From NCBI GenBank assembly GCA_027257055.1, contig JAPVLO010000161.1, positions 1,240,001 to 1,304,000 of the forward strand: a DNA stretch of 64,000 bases. Direction: 5' to 3'. A program made the position numbers and the translations under genes. The notes beneath the pieces are model-generated. The model had not been told where the DNA came from. It made no database searches and saw nothing but the letters and a program-made list of their open reading frames with translations. How positions within the stretch are numbered: the stretch's first letter is position 1; each line of letters starts with the position of its first letter. This DNA comes from Cephalopachus bancanus. Its lineage: Eukaryota > Chordata > Mammalia > Primates > Tarsiidae. Shown one piece after another: positions 11,285 through 23,530 of this stretch.

Positions 11285-12328
11285 CATCTAAGAGAGAATG
11301 CTGGAATTCAACAGAGAAGCACCTTGGAGCATGGAAGGAGAGGTCAGTGAGGCAGCCTGCTCAGCTGGGATTGGCTGGGAGCCCAGAGACCAGAGAGAGA
11401 GTAAATGAGACATCCTCTGTGGTTCACATTCCCACCACAGACTCCTGTAATCCTAGCCACAGGAGAGTCTCTCAACTCTTGCAGGAGTGGAGAATTTGTG
11501 CATTTTTGCACATCCCAATGATGAACTCCTCTGCCCACAATGACTGCCACTGCTGGAAGATACTGCTGGGGCTGAGGTGCAAACCACTGGCCATAGCAAT
11601 GGAACTGCCACACATTTACAAGTCCCTTGAGGACAAGACACCCCCACCCATAGCTGACACCTGAGGCCAAAACACATGCTACCCTGCAGCCTGCCTATGG
11701 CTGCAAGCACTGAGAACAGACTCCTCTTCTGCAGTGACAGGCCTGCAGCACAGCTACTGCACACCACCACCTGCACACAGCCCAGTTCCACAGCACCCTC
11801 ATTCTCAAACATACAGTTTGGGGGCATAGGGCGTTACCCAGCCCTGTCTTCCACTTTTGGCACCTGAATATTCCTTTCGTAGGTTTGAGGCTGGTCCCAT
11901 CCAACCTGCAGCTTCCACTATGGCTGGCACCCATCCAAATGTGCCACAAATACTTGTGGGTCTGAGGAACGGCCTGCCCAACCCATAGCGCCATTGCCAA
12001 CAACAGCATGGACCAATGGGAGCCAGAGGGTTGTCCTGTCACTGCTACCGCCATCACCCATGTTATGCCTGCTGTCCAGGAACCTGAGAACCTGCTCAAC
12101 TTCCTGGACAACTGCTGGAAATATCAGAACCCAAGCAAATCTCCTGAAGGTCCAATAATCAGCCCACCTAGACCTGAGAGGCCCAAGAACAGGCATGCTC
12201 AGTTTGCTGCTGCCACAACTGGGGCCTGAGGACTGGCCCACCTGGCATTCCTGTCACCAGCATAACCACACCGGAGCCTTCACTAACAACCACATACTAA
12301 GCCACTGAGAAGATCCATGGGCACTGTT

Positions 12329-12465
12329 TATAACAAAAGGAGAGAGATTGCGGGAGCCCAGCAGGTCGACGCTGGTTTGGCCATGAGCGTGCTGCTGCAT
12401 TCCAGCCTGGGCAATGGAGTACAACTCCTACTCAAAAAAAAAAAAAAAAGATATAACAAAAGGAG
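12329..12465 (+). mobile_element. 5'-truncated Alu (right arm only) with 14-bp duplication
   Basis: 12343-12451 is the end of an Alu right arm, containing 'gagcccagcaggtcgacg' and 'attccagcctgggcaa', followed by about 17 A. The 14-mer tataacaaaaggag occurs at 12329-12342 and 12452-12465. Truncation happened at insertion. It is inside the composite L1. Confidence 0.9.
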
Positions 12466-13125
12466 TCATAGAGAGATGACACAACTGCATGTGCCCAGAA
12501 TTAAAGCCAAGTGCCCTAACCCAGCCAACACCATAGATACATCTTCATGAAAACAGGGTTGAATAGGAGTATTAGAAGTGGGCATTTCTATCTTGTTCCA
12601 GTTCTTAGAGGAAAGGCTTTCAGCTTTTCCCTCATTCAGAATAATGTCAGTTTGCTGAGAAGTTTTATCATGAAGGAATGTTGTATTTTATCAAATGATT
12701 TATCTGTGTCCTATTGAAGAAACTGATAATGTATAATGAGATTGAATCAGTGATTAAAAAGTCTCCCAACAAAGCTAGTTTAGAATTAGCTTGCAGAATT
12801 CTACCAAATTTATAAAAAAAAAAAAGAACTAACACCAATTCTCCTCAAACAATTTCAAAAAAATGAAGAGGAAATAATTCTCCCTTCTCGTTCTATTAAA
12901 ATTACCCCTATATCAAAAGAAGACAAGCAGGAAATAAAAAATAAAACTACAGACCAACAACCCAGATGAACATAGATGCAAAAATCCTCAGCAAAACACT
13001 AGCAAGCTCAATCCAACAACACATGAACACATATGATCAAGGGGACTTTTTCCAGGGATGCAAGGATGTTTTAACATACACAAATCTATGAGCGTGATAC
13101 ATCACATCAATAGAATAAAGGACAA

Positions 13126-13500
13126 ACAGGTGACTGGTTCTTCCACAATGATAACACACCTTCCCACACCACGCAGTGTTCAGCAGTTTTTGATTAAAAA
13201 ATGGCATGACCCCTGTGCCTCACCCTCCCTATTCACCCGATCTCGCCCTGAGAGACTCTTTTTTTCTCCCTGGATGCCAAAAGTCCTCAAAGGGAAATGT
13301 TTTGCTGATGTGGAAAAGGTGACACAAAAAAATGGCAGAAGCACTGAAAATCATCCAAATTGATGATTATTTTGAGCAGTGGACAAAGCATCTCGTTAGA
13401 GGTATTGCATCAAATGGAGAGTACTTTGTAGGTGACTGAAGCTTAAACATGCAAGAATAAATGCATCATTTTTTATAAATAAATTCTGGGTTTTTGGGGG
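13126..13500 (+). mobile_element. Mariner-type transposase fragment (catalytic C-terminal half)
   Basis: Plus-strand translation in shifting frames shows the mariner catalytic signatures. H-N-D-N-T-P-S-H near 13146 carries the second acidic residue. Y-S-P-D-L-A near 13237 carries the third. Then come L-K-G-K near 13293 and the tail G-E-Y-F-V-G-D near 13430. In DD34D mariners this domain cuts and joins DNA at TA sites. At least two frameshifts break it. It separates two ORF2 parts of the surrounding L1. Its tail matches the fragment at 3825-4012, so both are probably copies of one family. Confidence 0.75.
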
Positions 13501-14262
13501 GCCCCTTCATATACTGTTAGTGAGAATGTAAATTAGTGTAGTCATTATGGACAACAATATGGAGGGTCCTCAAAAAATTAAAAGTAGAACCACCATATGA
13601 TCCAATAATCTCACCGCTGAGTATATATCCAAGGGAAAAGAATTAGTATGCTGAAGAGATATCTGCACTTCTTGTTAATTGCAGCATCATTCACACAAAG
13701 ATATGGAATCAAACTAAGTGTCCATCCATGGATGAGTGGATTAAAAACATGCCATATGTGCACAGTGGGCTATCATTCAGCTATAAAAAAAATAAAAATA
13801 AATTCCTGCTATTTGCGGCAACATGAATGAAACTAGAGGACGTTACGTTAAGTGAAGTGATCCGAACACAGAAGGACGAATCCCTCATGATCTCGTTCAT
13901 ATGTGGAATCTAAAAATACTGATCTCATAGAAGTAAAGAGTAGAACAGTGGCTATCAGAGGTTGAAGAGAGTAGGGAGTAGGGAGTTGGGGGAGAGGAGG
14001 AGAAGGTGCAAAGTTATAGTTAAAAAAGAAGAATGAGTCCTGGTGACTATAATGGGCAATGATGTACTGTGCACTTCAAAGTAGAAGAGATTTTAAATGC
14101 TCTTATAACAAAGCAACGTCAGGCATTTGAGGTGATCGATGTGCTAATTACCCTGATTGATTTAATCATTACACAATGTATATATACAAATATCACAATA
14201 TTGCATCACACATATGCATGATTATTAAGTCCCAGTGAAAAACACAATGAAACTCATAAAAA

Positions 14263-14829
14263 AAAAGATTGATTTGGCTCCCCCTGCCCCACACCTGTTT
14301 CTCCTGTGCCTTATCCCTGGTTTACCACCTCTCCTATTGTTGTCCATTTCTTCTAGCAGCTGCAGCTGTTGCAGCTGGAGTTAGGCTTTCCTGGCTGGGG
14401 GTGGGGATGGTCTACAGAAATCCCTGGAGCCATGGTCTGACCTTCCCCGTGATCCTTGTTCCCAGAAGCTGGAAGTGGAGCTATAATCCATTGACTTAAT
14501 ATCCCTCTGGGAGCCAACTTGAGAAGCAGTGTGTACAATGGTTTATCCCAAATAGTCCTTTCTCCATTTTGTCAACTTTCTTTTATTTCAGCCTTCTGAC
14601 ATATCTTCCTCAGATGCCCTAGGGACAAAGGACTTTGAAGAGGTCTTAGGGAGAAAGAAGTTGTTCACACTACACTGATTAATTGACTTTAAATTAAAAC
14701 TAACAAATCTCTATCCTTAAAATGAGCTTACGTAGAAAAGTCCTATTTTAGCAAAAATGATTGGCTTCTTTCCTCAATCAAATGAAGATTGGCTTCTTCA
14801 TTTTCTCAAAGGACACATTAATTAAAAGT
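14263..14829. other. Unique non-coding sequence
   Basis: No repeat or gene recognised. 14330-14480 is relatively GC-rich with a 'gcagctgcagctgttgcagctg' E-box-like cluster (several CAGCTG cores around 14358-14380). Confidence 0.5.
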
Positions 14830-15010
14830 GATTCGAGGATAGGATAGGAACAAATGTTTACTGATTTCCTACTGTATGTCGGACATTGTGTTGAGCTCTT
14901 GTGTAATCACATCCCATGAAATACATGTTTTTGCTTCCAGTTTATAAGTGAATAAACTGAGGCCCGGAGAGGGTTCATGATTTCCCCTTGCTCACTTGGA
15001 TGGTGATCCA
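14830..15010 (+). mobile_element. MIR SINE
   Basis: Shows the MIR order: 'tttactgatttcctactgtatg', 'attgtgttgagct', then 'aataaactgaggcccggagagg' and a 'ccttgctcac' block. An ancient tRNA-derived mammalian SINE. Confidence 0.85.
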
Positions 15011-15833
15011 GAGAGAAGAAATTGAGAGTTGACTGGGCTTCGCTTCCAAACAAAGACTCTTTTCACACCATTGTGCGGTAGAGCTCCTAGACAGGATAAT
15101 AGATAGGGCAGACCTGGCAAAACAAATATGTTACATTGTAAACATAGACTAGTCAGATATTGGTCAACACAAACACATTTTAGTGTGAGGTGGAACCAGA
15201 GAGTTCTTCCTGTCTCTAGTACCTCCATCCTACCCTTGAATGAACAAAGTAATTATTGGTCGAAGCAAAATCATGGCATCTGTATAACTCATTAGCTCTT
15301 ATTTGTTTAAAGTCTGATGGTGTATGACAAAAGAATTTGTTCCAGATGTCAAATCAGCACAATAGAGTTTAACAGCCTGTGTTAGAAAAGCTCCAGTGCA
15401 GGAAATCACAGGAGGTCACTGAGGCAAAGAGAGCAGCTGGTCAAAACCAGCAGAGCCTCTCAAAGAGTTTTCCACTTCTGGTCCAGGGAAGTTCCCACAT
15501 CCCACTCCCCAGATCACTTTCTGTCTCAGCTCAGCCATAAATTATTTACCTACTACTCTGAATGTTAATGTTTTTTCCATTTTCTGAACTCAAGGTGTTT
15601 GAAAGGATTATTGAGATACATTTCTTTTGGGGTTCGATGCCGGAAAAACATTTTACCTAAAACATACACACCACATGTACACACACATTTTAATCACATA
15701 AGCAAATTCAGTGCTGTTTTGCTTTTTTGTTGTTGTTTGTTTGTTTGTGTTTGCTTGCCAGGAAGCTCAGGGTCCATTTTCCCATACAAGTGCAGAGTTC
15801 TACATAGCCTAATTTCCTCATAAAATTGTCTAC
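15011..15833. other. Unique non-coding sequence
   Basis: No repeat family recognised apart from a short GT/T-rich run at 15718-15750. No convincing coding frame. Confidence 0.5.
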
Positions 15834-16372
15834 TGTATTAGAGTTCTTCAGAGAAACAGAACCACTAGGATATGTAGATCTATAAGATACCTATTTTGAA
15901 TTTTTATGCAAGCAATAATATGATTATGAAAATTGTCTCATGTGATTATGCAGGCCAGACAGTCCCATGGTCTGTCGCCTGCAAGCTGCAGAACCAGAAA
16001 AGCTGACGAAGTCACTCAGCCCAAGGCCTGGGAACAAGGGCAGGAGAGAGAGGTGCTGCTGGAATATTCCTAAAGTCCTAAGGCAAAAGAGCCAGGAGGT
16101 CTGATGTCCGAGGGTAGGGGAAAATGGATGTCCCATCTCAAGAAGAAAAAAAGAAATTTGCCCGTTTTCAGCTATTGTGTTCTATTTGGACCCTCGATGG
16201 ATTGGATACTGCCCACTCACCTTAGTGAGAGTGGATTGTCTCTACTCAGTCTACTGATTCAAATACTAATCTCTTCCAGAAACACCATTGCAGACACACC
16301 CCAAAATAATATTTTACTGGCTATCTGGGCATCCCTTATCCTGGTCAACTTGGCATATAAAATTAACTATCA
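15834..16372 (-). mobile_element. Solo ERVL-type LTR (MLT2-like), antisense
   Basis: Near full-length reverse complement of the LTR family at 7826-8320. It opens with 'attagagttcttcagagaaacagaacca', has 'caagctgcagaaccagaaaagctg', 'atgtcccatctcaag' and 'ttctatttggaccctcgatgg', and ends 'cataaaattaactatca'. No internal retroviral sequence is adjacent, so it is a solo LTR left by recombination. Confidence 0.85.
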
Positions 16373-16640
16373 CATATGTCCCCTCTGCTCTAAGCCTTCA
16401 TTTATCACTGTTTAAATTGGCCTTTATTATCTGTCTGAATCTTTGTCCCCTTGACTATGGCTTATTTTTCCCTTATGAATTATTACCACCTGGCATATTA
16501 TCTATTTGTGAATTACCTGTCTCTTAACAGGAGGAATAAAAACTCCATGACCATATAGGCATTATCCATTTTGTTCACTACTGTATCCACGGAGCCTGTA
16601 AGAGTGCAGGCTGTACACCAGGCAGCCTAGAAGATTACAG
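16373..16640 (+). mobile_element. L2 LINE 3' fragment
   Basis: Contains the L2 tail pattern 'aaaactccatgaccatat' then 'ttttgttcactactgtatcc'. Highly diverged. Confidence 0.65.
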
Positions 16641-17854
16641 TCTCCCCAGGAAGATTTGGGGAGTTGAATTGAATAAGGATTGTCAAGGAAAGGATATGAG
16701 GTAGAAATTACCATCATCTCAGTTTCATAAGACCTGGAAGGAATAAAGGAAATCTAAGACTTGAGTAATATTTGCACAATCATGATCTTTGTTTTCCAAT
16801 AACCTTCCTTAGGAGATTAGAAAGTCATCCATCCACGATTACACCATTTTAACCTACCCACATACTCTGTGTCTATGGCCATAAAGTGATGGTCATTTCA
16901 GCTTTACTAGTTGCAATTGCTCAGTGCCTTCCTATCTTTGATCCCACCCCAAAATCACACCCCAACTGGCTTCCCCCCCTCCTTGTTTTAATTTGATTTG
17001 CTTTCTAGTTTTCCCCTGGCTCTTCTTTGAACTCTGTGGCTTTTCTGCTTGTTGACTTGTTTTCCCTGCTTGTCATTCTGTTCTCGATGAAGAACTTGGA
17101 GAAGAAATTACCGATTTGACCATGCTTGCTTCTGAATGCTACTTGTAAAACCTCTGCCATTTTAGCCCCAAGAATTTCAGCCTCTGATAAGGAAGAGTCA
17201 ATGTATGTGCAATAATCATAACTCCTTGGACATTGAGCTCCACCCACCATGTCGCTGGGATCCCAAACTCCCAAGTTTTCTCCTATTTTCTGCCTGGGTG
17301 CATGGTGGCTGGGGAGGCCCTTTGGCAGCTGGTAATGTGTTTTTGGTATTGCCGACAGTGTCGCTTATTCGTCACCGGCTTTATGACTTGATTGTGTGAC
17401 TTCTGCCTTATAATTCTTTTGCTTTCTCCATAATTTCCCTAATTTTACCAAAACAAGGATGCATGAACTATGCTATCAGTTTATTAGTAACTCCTGGAGG
17501 TGCCGGATTTTTCCATGAATAAATAGTTACTTGTACTATAGAAACTGGAATGTGTTCCCAAGGCTGGATTGAGCAGGGCCTCTATGACCCACCTCTATTT
17601 TTAGTTTTCTGCATTAACATGGGCCAAGACCTCAGCCCTCCTTTCCTCTTGGGCTGGCATGACTTCAGTCATGATTTCCGAAGCCTTCTCTAGTACTTAT
17701 CTAAGAAGGCTTAGCAAGTCCTCTTCAAAAAACCCCAACCTCCTCTAACCTTCCATAGTTCTGGGGTGGATATGATCAGTAGAATCCCTCACTAATAGCA
17801 AAGAAAAAATGTTGCCCTTATTGTATAACAAACAAAAGCATTGTTTCTTTCTTA
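16641..17854. other. Unique non-coding sequence
   Basis: Open frames up to 89 codons (17005-17274, minus) have no recognisable motif. No repeat seen with confidence. Confidence 0.5.
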
Positions 17855-18010
17855 CTGACTGTTTCCTCTCTCCCGTGTGAGTGCTGTCTTCCTGACAAGA
17901 ATATGAGCTCTTCAAAGGTTGAGAATATTTCTTATACTTCTGCTCTTTCAAAGAACCTAGACCAGCACCTCTCACATGGAAAGTGATTTGTAAATATCTG
18001 TAGTTGGAAA
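17855..18010 (+). mobile_element. L2-like LINE fragment
   Basis: A 'gaatatgagctcttcaaagg' then 'gaacctagaccagcacctctcacatgg' pattern is that of the L2 3' end. Short and diverged. Confidence 0.5.
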
Positions 18011-18584
18011 AAGACATTCACTTTTAGATTCATTACAGATTTTTGCATCTTTTAGGGACTGGCACTAGCAGGAGAATAGGACAGACACAAATTTGGGTTA
18101 GGGTGGAACCCTCCTAAGTGGTCACCCTGGCATATTACAGAACTCCATGACTTTCAGATTCAGTCTTGTGGGAGCTGCCTGCATTATTCTGTCTTCCCAG
18201 TCCAGGCATTCACTGACAGAAGACGTTGCCCTCCAGCCAGGGCTGCTCAATGCCTATTGTTGAAACCTGAAATAGTTTGTGTAGCTGACTTCCAGCCTGT
18301 CTCCATCAGTTAAAATGCTTATAAATGTTTCCCACACTTATACCCTTTTTATTTTCCCACTCACATCTCTCCTTTTCCTTTCCAGTTCTTCAAGTTCAGT
18401 TATCTGAATTTGGCTATTGCAAAGGTTTTATTCTGTATCCTTGGGCTCTCTGTTCTGTTTCAACCAGTGTGAACTTCCTTTATCCAAGGCTGACCCTTCC
18501 GGCTTTCCAGCTCCTCCTCTCAATTCTTTTTTCATAACTCCTTCCTTTGTCAACACTACGCATTTCTTAGCCAGGTCAGGCTAA
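18011..18584. other. Non-coding, pyrimidine-rich, possibly L2-derived
   Basis: 18330-18545 is C/T-rich and vaguely L2-like. No gene seen. Confidence 0.35.
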
Positions 18585-18900
18585 GTGCTGTAGCAGACAA
18601 GTCCCCAAACTCAGAGGCTTAAACCCATAAAGGGTTATTTCTCAACCAGATTGCAGCCCAATACAGGATTAGTGAGGTCATTCAGGGACCCAGACTATCA
18701 TCATCTAGGGCCCCAAAGTTCTTCATTGGATATTCTGCAACCGGCCAGAGACATGAGGCATGGAGCATCATCCAGTATTCATAATTCTGTCCATATTCCA
18801 CTGTCCAGAAGGGAGGTAGAGGGAGTGTTATCTTGCTCTGTGCCCAGGAGGAAAAGGAAAGTGGACAAACAGCAGCCTCCGCCATGACCAAAATCATAGA
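18585..18900. mobile_element. Ancient interspersed repeat, family undetermined
   Basis: The run 'tgctgtagcagacaagtc', 'ctcagaggcttaaac' then a glycine-poor spacer with 'ctgtgcccaggagg' resembles a widespread old mammalian repeat that also appears at 25335-26000 and 33420-33880 here. I could not assign it to LTR or DNA class. Confidence 0.45.
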
Positions 18901-19618
18901 CATATCGAACAGTGGCTTATATCGATTTTTTGAAAATCCTGGGATTATTTTGTCGTTAGAGGGATTAAGCTAGGTAGGGATGTCACTGGAATGATGCTAT
19001 GCTCCTCTCAGCAGTAGGGCACATGATGTCAACTTATACTACCCACCACTGATGATATCATGCTGGTATCTCCCAGTTTTCTCTACCATAAAGTCATCAT
19101 TTTTTCATTTGTAATTGGTTACTATTTTGTGGAGGCATAGTCTGTGATCATGCCAATATCCTGCACGTCAGGACATCATCAAACTACTACCCACCTTCCT
19201 TAGCATGCCTGGATCAATGCCTGACTGCATCAGTTACCATAGTTTCACCATGTTCAAAGACCACTATGTTGGTTTCCAAGTGGTGATTTTTTTTTCATCA
19301 TTCTTGTTATTTTTTTTTAGAAGAAATGTTACTATGAGGAAGAGCTTTTCCATCTCCATTTATTTATTGACATCACAATAGACCCAGAGATACTTGTTTT
19401 AGTCAATGGATTATAATCTATGACACTTACACACTGTTTTGAAATCACTATTTTTTTTTTAGCTTAGTCCCACAGTTAAATTGATTCAATGTTCATAGCC
19501 AGTCTGTTTACCATAGTGTTACTGTTGTTTTCTTGGTTGGCTGAAGTTTATCATCTAGTATTTCTTTAACAAGACCCTATGGGATTTATATTCTCTAAAT
19601 TCCTACATACTTTAAAAT
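18901..19618. other. Unique non-coding sequence
   Basis: T-rich runs near 19288-19320 and 19450. No gene or clear repeat. Confidence 0.5.
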
Positions 19619-21535
19619 GGTTCTTTTTATCTATAACAGCTTTATTGAGTTATAATTCATACACCATGCAATTCATCCACTTAAACTGTACAAGTCAATG
19701 CTTTTTCGTGTATCCACAGAATTGTGTAACCATTACCACAATTTTAAGACATGTTATTCCTCCAGAAAGGAACTTGGCATCCACTCATAGTCACTCCCCA
19801 TTTGTTCCAACCTTCACCTCCCCCACCAAATCTAGGCAACAATGAATGTGCTGTAATTTCTGTCTCTGTAGATTTTCCTCTCCCAGATATTTCAGATAAA
19901 TCGAATCATACAACAGGTGGTCTCTTTTGACTGACTTCTTTCACTTAGCACAATGTTTTTCAAGATCCATCCCTATTGTAGCATGCATTGGTAATTCATT
20001 CCTTTTCATGTCAAATAATATTCCATCGTGTGGATATACCACCTTTTGTTTATCCTAAGTGTGGATGGACATTTGGGTTGTTCCTAATTTTTTAGCCATT
20101 ATAAATAATGCTGATATTAATATTTCTGTACAAATTTTTCTGTAGACATACATTTTTGTTACTCTTGATTACACGCTTTGGAGTGGAATTGTTAGGTCAT
20201 ATGGTAATTGTTTGCTTAACATTTTGAGTATTAACCAAACTGTTTTCCAGAGTGGCTATACCAGTTTGCCTTCTTACCAGCAATGCACAAGAGTTTTTAT
20301 CTCCCCCCATCCCTATCAGCACTTCTTATTATCTATAATTTTTTATTGCAGCCATCCTAGTGGGTGTGAAATGCTATTTCATTGTGGTTTTGATTTGCAT
20401 TTTCCTAATGACTACCAATGTTGAGTATCTGTTCATGTTTCTATTAGCTATTTGTACATTTGTTTTTGGAGGACTGACACTTTAGATCCTTTGCCTGTTT
20501 TTAAACTGGGTTATTCTTTTTTATTATTCTGTTGAAAAAGTTATTTACATATTCTAGATACAATTCCCTTGCTAGATATATGATTTGTAAATATTTTCTC
20601 CAATTTATAGGTTGTCATTTCACTTACTTTTTTTTTTGAGTCGGAGTCTCACTCTGTCACCCAGTCTGGAGTGCAGTGGCATGCTCATGGCCAGTGCAGT
20701 CTCGACCTGCTGGGCTTAGGTGATCCTTCAGCCTCAGCCTTCCACGAAGCTGGAACTACAGGCATGCACCATCACACCTGGATAATTTTTTTTTTTTTAA
20801 GTTGGAGTCGACCTGCTGGGCTCAGGTGATCCTTCCGCCTCAGCCTTCCAAGTAGCCAGAACTGCAGGCTCACTGCCGCACCCAGCTAATGTTTCGATTT
20901 ATTGTAGAGACAAGTCTCGCCAAGTTGCCCAGGCTGGTCTCGAACCCCTGGACTCAGGCAATCCTCTCGCCTCAGCCTCCCAAAGTGTTGGGATTACAGA
21001 CTCGAACCACTGCACCTGGCACTTCACTTTCCTGATGATGCCCTTTGAAGCACAAAATTTTTTAATTTTGACGAAGTCAATTTATCTATTTTTCCTTTTG
21101 TCAGTTGGACCTTTGGTATTATATCTAAGAAATTGTTGCCTAATCCAAGGTCACGAAATATTTACTCTTATGTTCCCTTCTAAGGATTTTATAGTTCTAG
21201 CTATTATATTTAAGTTTTTGATACATTTTGAGTTAATTTTTGTATATGCTGTAAGGTAGGGGTCCAACTTAATTTCTGCATGCATTTCTTCAGCACCCTT
21301 TGTTCAAGACTATTGTTTCTGCCATTAAATTGTTTTGGCACACTGGGTGAAAATCAGTTGACTGTCAACATAAAAAGTTTACTTCTGGACTCTTAACTAT
21401 ATTCCATTAATCTGTGATTCTATTCTGATGCCAGTACTAAAATGGTTTTCTATTGCCCAAAAGTTGTACTTGGTATGAAATGATTGGATCACTATTTCTT
21501 ATCTTGAATATTTTTTGGTATGGCTCCACTGTCTC
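19619..21535 (-). mobile_element. Old L1 (L1M), split by an Alu
   Basis: The reverse complement gives L1 ORF2 C-terminus and 3' UTR at 19619-20631 and the next upstream ORF2 part at 21020-21535. The Alu at 20632-21019 sits between them. The opening 'ataacagctttattgagttataattcata' is the L1M 3' signature. Heavily mutated. Confidence 0.88.
20632..21019 (-). mobile_element. Alu with internal duplication (three-arm form)
   Basis: Antisense Alu about 390 bp long against a normal ~290. Read in Alu sense it has the left arm, a right arm cut off after 'cagcaggtcga', a second internal tail 'ctccaactt' with about 14 A, and then another, complete right arm ending at 20632. See findings. Confidence 0.85.
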
Positions 21536-22842
21536 TAGTACTGAACGTGAAGAAGTCTGAGATTCATACAATGATCTTTTTTATTTTACTCTTAGGATCA
21601 ATTTGATATTTTGAGTCAATGCCCAAAGGGCATTGCCCTTTATCTGTAATGTTTATTACTTAGCATATAACTGGTATTGAGAGTGGCATATCAGTTTTCT
21701 TGAGACCTATGGTGTGCTGCTTTCTTATTTGCTAAAAAAGGATTTCATGTTTTTTACAAAAAATTTTCTTTATGTAAAACTTAAAATAGGATCTTTGTTT
21801 CATTATTTTAATCTCTTTCTGGGGGACAAAAAGTATGATATTTTGGAAATTTTTTGACTTTATTCTTTCCATAGATAAATAGATGACTAGATAGTTGATA
21901 CAAAGATAGATATAGGTTATATATCTCTTATGTAGATATAGGAAATATGTCTATGTATATATATACTTTACTCCTTGCTTTATGTTCACTTCTGTTTCGT
22001 TTTACTTGCTTTTCTCATGTCTTTCCTTCATACTAATTCCTGTGCTTTCAGGCATCTGAATTTGTCTTTGTCCTTTAGTAGAGTTTGTATTTCTCAGTAG
22101 TTTTACTTTTCTCTTCTACTTTTTGCTTGTTCACATCTTTCTTCCAGCTTATGTTCCATATCGTTCTGTTCTCTTGCCATATCTACTCTGTGTGCTTCTA
22201 TTTCTGCTTGAGCTCTACTTTTTTAAACACCTCATTAGGCTTTTCCTTACTGAATGGATGTCTAGGGACACTGGTCCTCCTTTATTTCCCCCCGTGCCTT
22301 TCTCATTTCCCATTTTCCTCTGCTTCTTTCCTCCCGTTTCCTTTTACATGTTCTGTTATAGTTCCTGCCTTCGTTTTTTTTCTATTACAGTTTGTCTTTG
22401 ACTGAAATGAGCTTCTTTCAGAATATAATTTATGGAAGTATTTTGTGTTGGGTGAGCCAAGGGTTGTTATTCAGGCCAGAAGTAAGTCTCTCCCTGCCCT
22501 TACAGGGAAGCTCCTTAGGACCCTTTGGTGCCCAAGTGAGCAGACCACAAGTCTCCCGAGCAAGGAGAAGTGGCCCCCCGTGCCAGTCCTTCTGACTCAC
22601 CCTGCCTCACAGACAGATTTTTCCCCCTGAAATTAGGACGTACGCGTCAAGGTGCTATTCGTTTTTAAGTGTTGTTACGCATCTGTGGGTAGGCAATCTA
22701 ACAACATGGCATCTGTGGTTGTCTCTGAGGCCTGTGTTATGTGAAGATTTTATTCTTTTTTTGTATTTTCTTATATTTTTAACAAAAATGTATTACTTCT
22801 ATCATCAGAAAACCAATACATTTTAATAAAAGTACAAGATTT
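21536..22842. other. Unique T/C-rich non-coding sequence
   Basis: 21880-21970 is a degenerate GATA/TATA-type tract. 22000-22390 is strongly pyrimidine-rich, which creates overlapping open frames of about 90-106 codons rich in F, L and S that I do not regard as genes. 22440-22640 is GC-richer and unrecognised. Confidence 0.5.
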
Positions 22843-23137
22843 AGGCCGGGCTTGGTGGCTCAGCCTATAATCCCAGCACTTTGGGTGGCCGAGGTGAGTG
22901 GATTGCCTGAACCCACTGGTTCGAGACCAGTCCGGGCAACTTGGCAAGACTTCATCTCTACAATGAATAAAAAAAAAAATTAGCCAGGCATGGTAACCCA
23001 TGCCTGTAGGTCCAGCTACTTGGAAGGTTGAGGGAGAAGAATCGCCAGAGCCCAGCAGGTTGATGCTGAGGTGCCCGTGAGCACGCCACTGCACTCCAGA
23101 CTGGGCAACGGAGTGAGACTCCAGCTCAAAAAAAAAA
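22843..23137 (+). mobile_element. Alu
   Basis: Full-length dimer starting 'ggccgggcttggtggctcag' and ending in a poly-A after 'gactccagctc'. Older-looking than its neighbours, with more changes and 'gcccgtgagcacgcc' in the right arm. Confidence 0.95.
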
Positions 23138-23375
23138 TGGAATATTTACATGACTACAGTCGAGTGAAGGGTAGACATGGGTAAGTGGGAAAGCTGTATC
23201 TATGAGCTGGTATCACTGAAGTGCCCAGCACCAAAAGACAATGGTGGGAAAATTGAGGGAGCCATGGGTTGCAGACCTTGGCAAGGCAAGATGAGCCACG
23301 GCAGTTAAAGAAATCACCGGGTGAAGCAGCAAAAAAATCTTGAAGCAATGTTGGACAGGGAAACTCAATACATCC

Positions 23376-23530
23376 GGATTATTATCATAATCGTGATAAT
23401 TCCCATATGAGAGGAAGCTGGAGCTCGGACAGGTTAGAGGTTAGATAAATTGCCCCAAGTCTCTCCATTGTGAAGATGCCGATTAAATCCTGCTTTTTCT
23501 GATTCCACATCCCAAGGCTTTTCTGCTCCT
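23376..23530 (+). mobile_element. MIR SINE fragment
   Basis: Core and 3' part: 'atgagaggaagctggagctcgg', 'ataaattgccccaagtc', then the 3' specific tail. Confidence 0.65.

Larger units (their letters stand above)
10868..14262 (+). mobile_element. Composite sense L1 with three later insertions
   Basis: Starts with an L1 5' end ('aggatggctgactaga' at about 10881) and a GC-rich 5' UTR to about 12550. ORF2 reverse transcriptase follows, first inverted (12555-12735) and then direct (12735-13125). The ORF2 C-terminus and 3' UTR are at 13505-14262, closing with an A-rich tail. ORF1, endonuclease and part of ORF2 are lost. Foreign inserts are the hAT-type MITE 10969-11276, Alu fragment 12343-12451 and mariner fragment 13126-13500. 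It may be more than one L1 insertion joined together. Non-functional. Confidence 0.75.

Noticed and set aside
11215..11664. 149-codon plus-strand frame and overlapping minus frames of 107-138 codons
   Set aside because: GC-rich L1 5' UTR and the end of a MITE; open on both strands because stops are rare in this composition.
21625..21648. Short palindrome around 'atgcccaaagggcat'
   Set aside because: Arms of only about 7 bp, expected by chance at this length of sequence.
22085..22405. Two overlapping hydrophobic frames resembling membrane proteins
   Set aside because: Pyrimidine-rich DNA encodes F, L, S and P in all forward frames; no start context or conservation visible.
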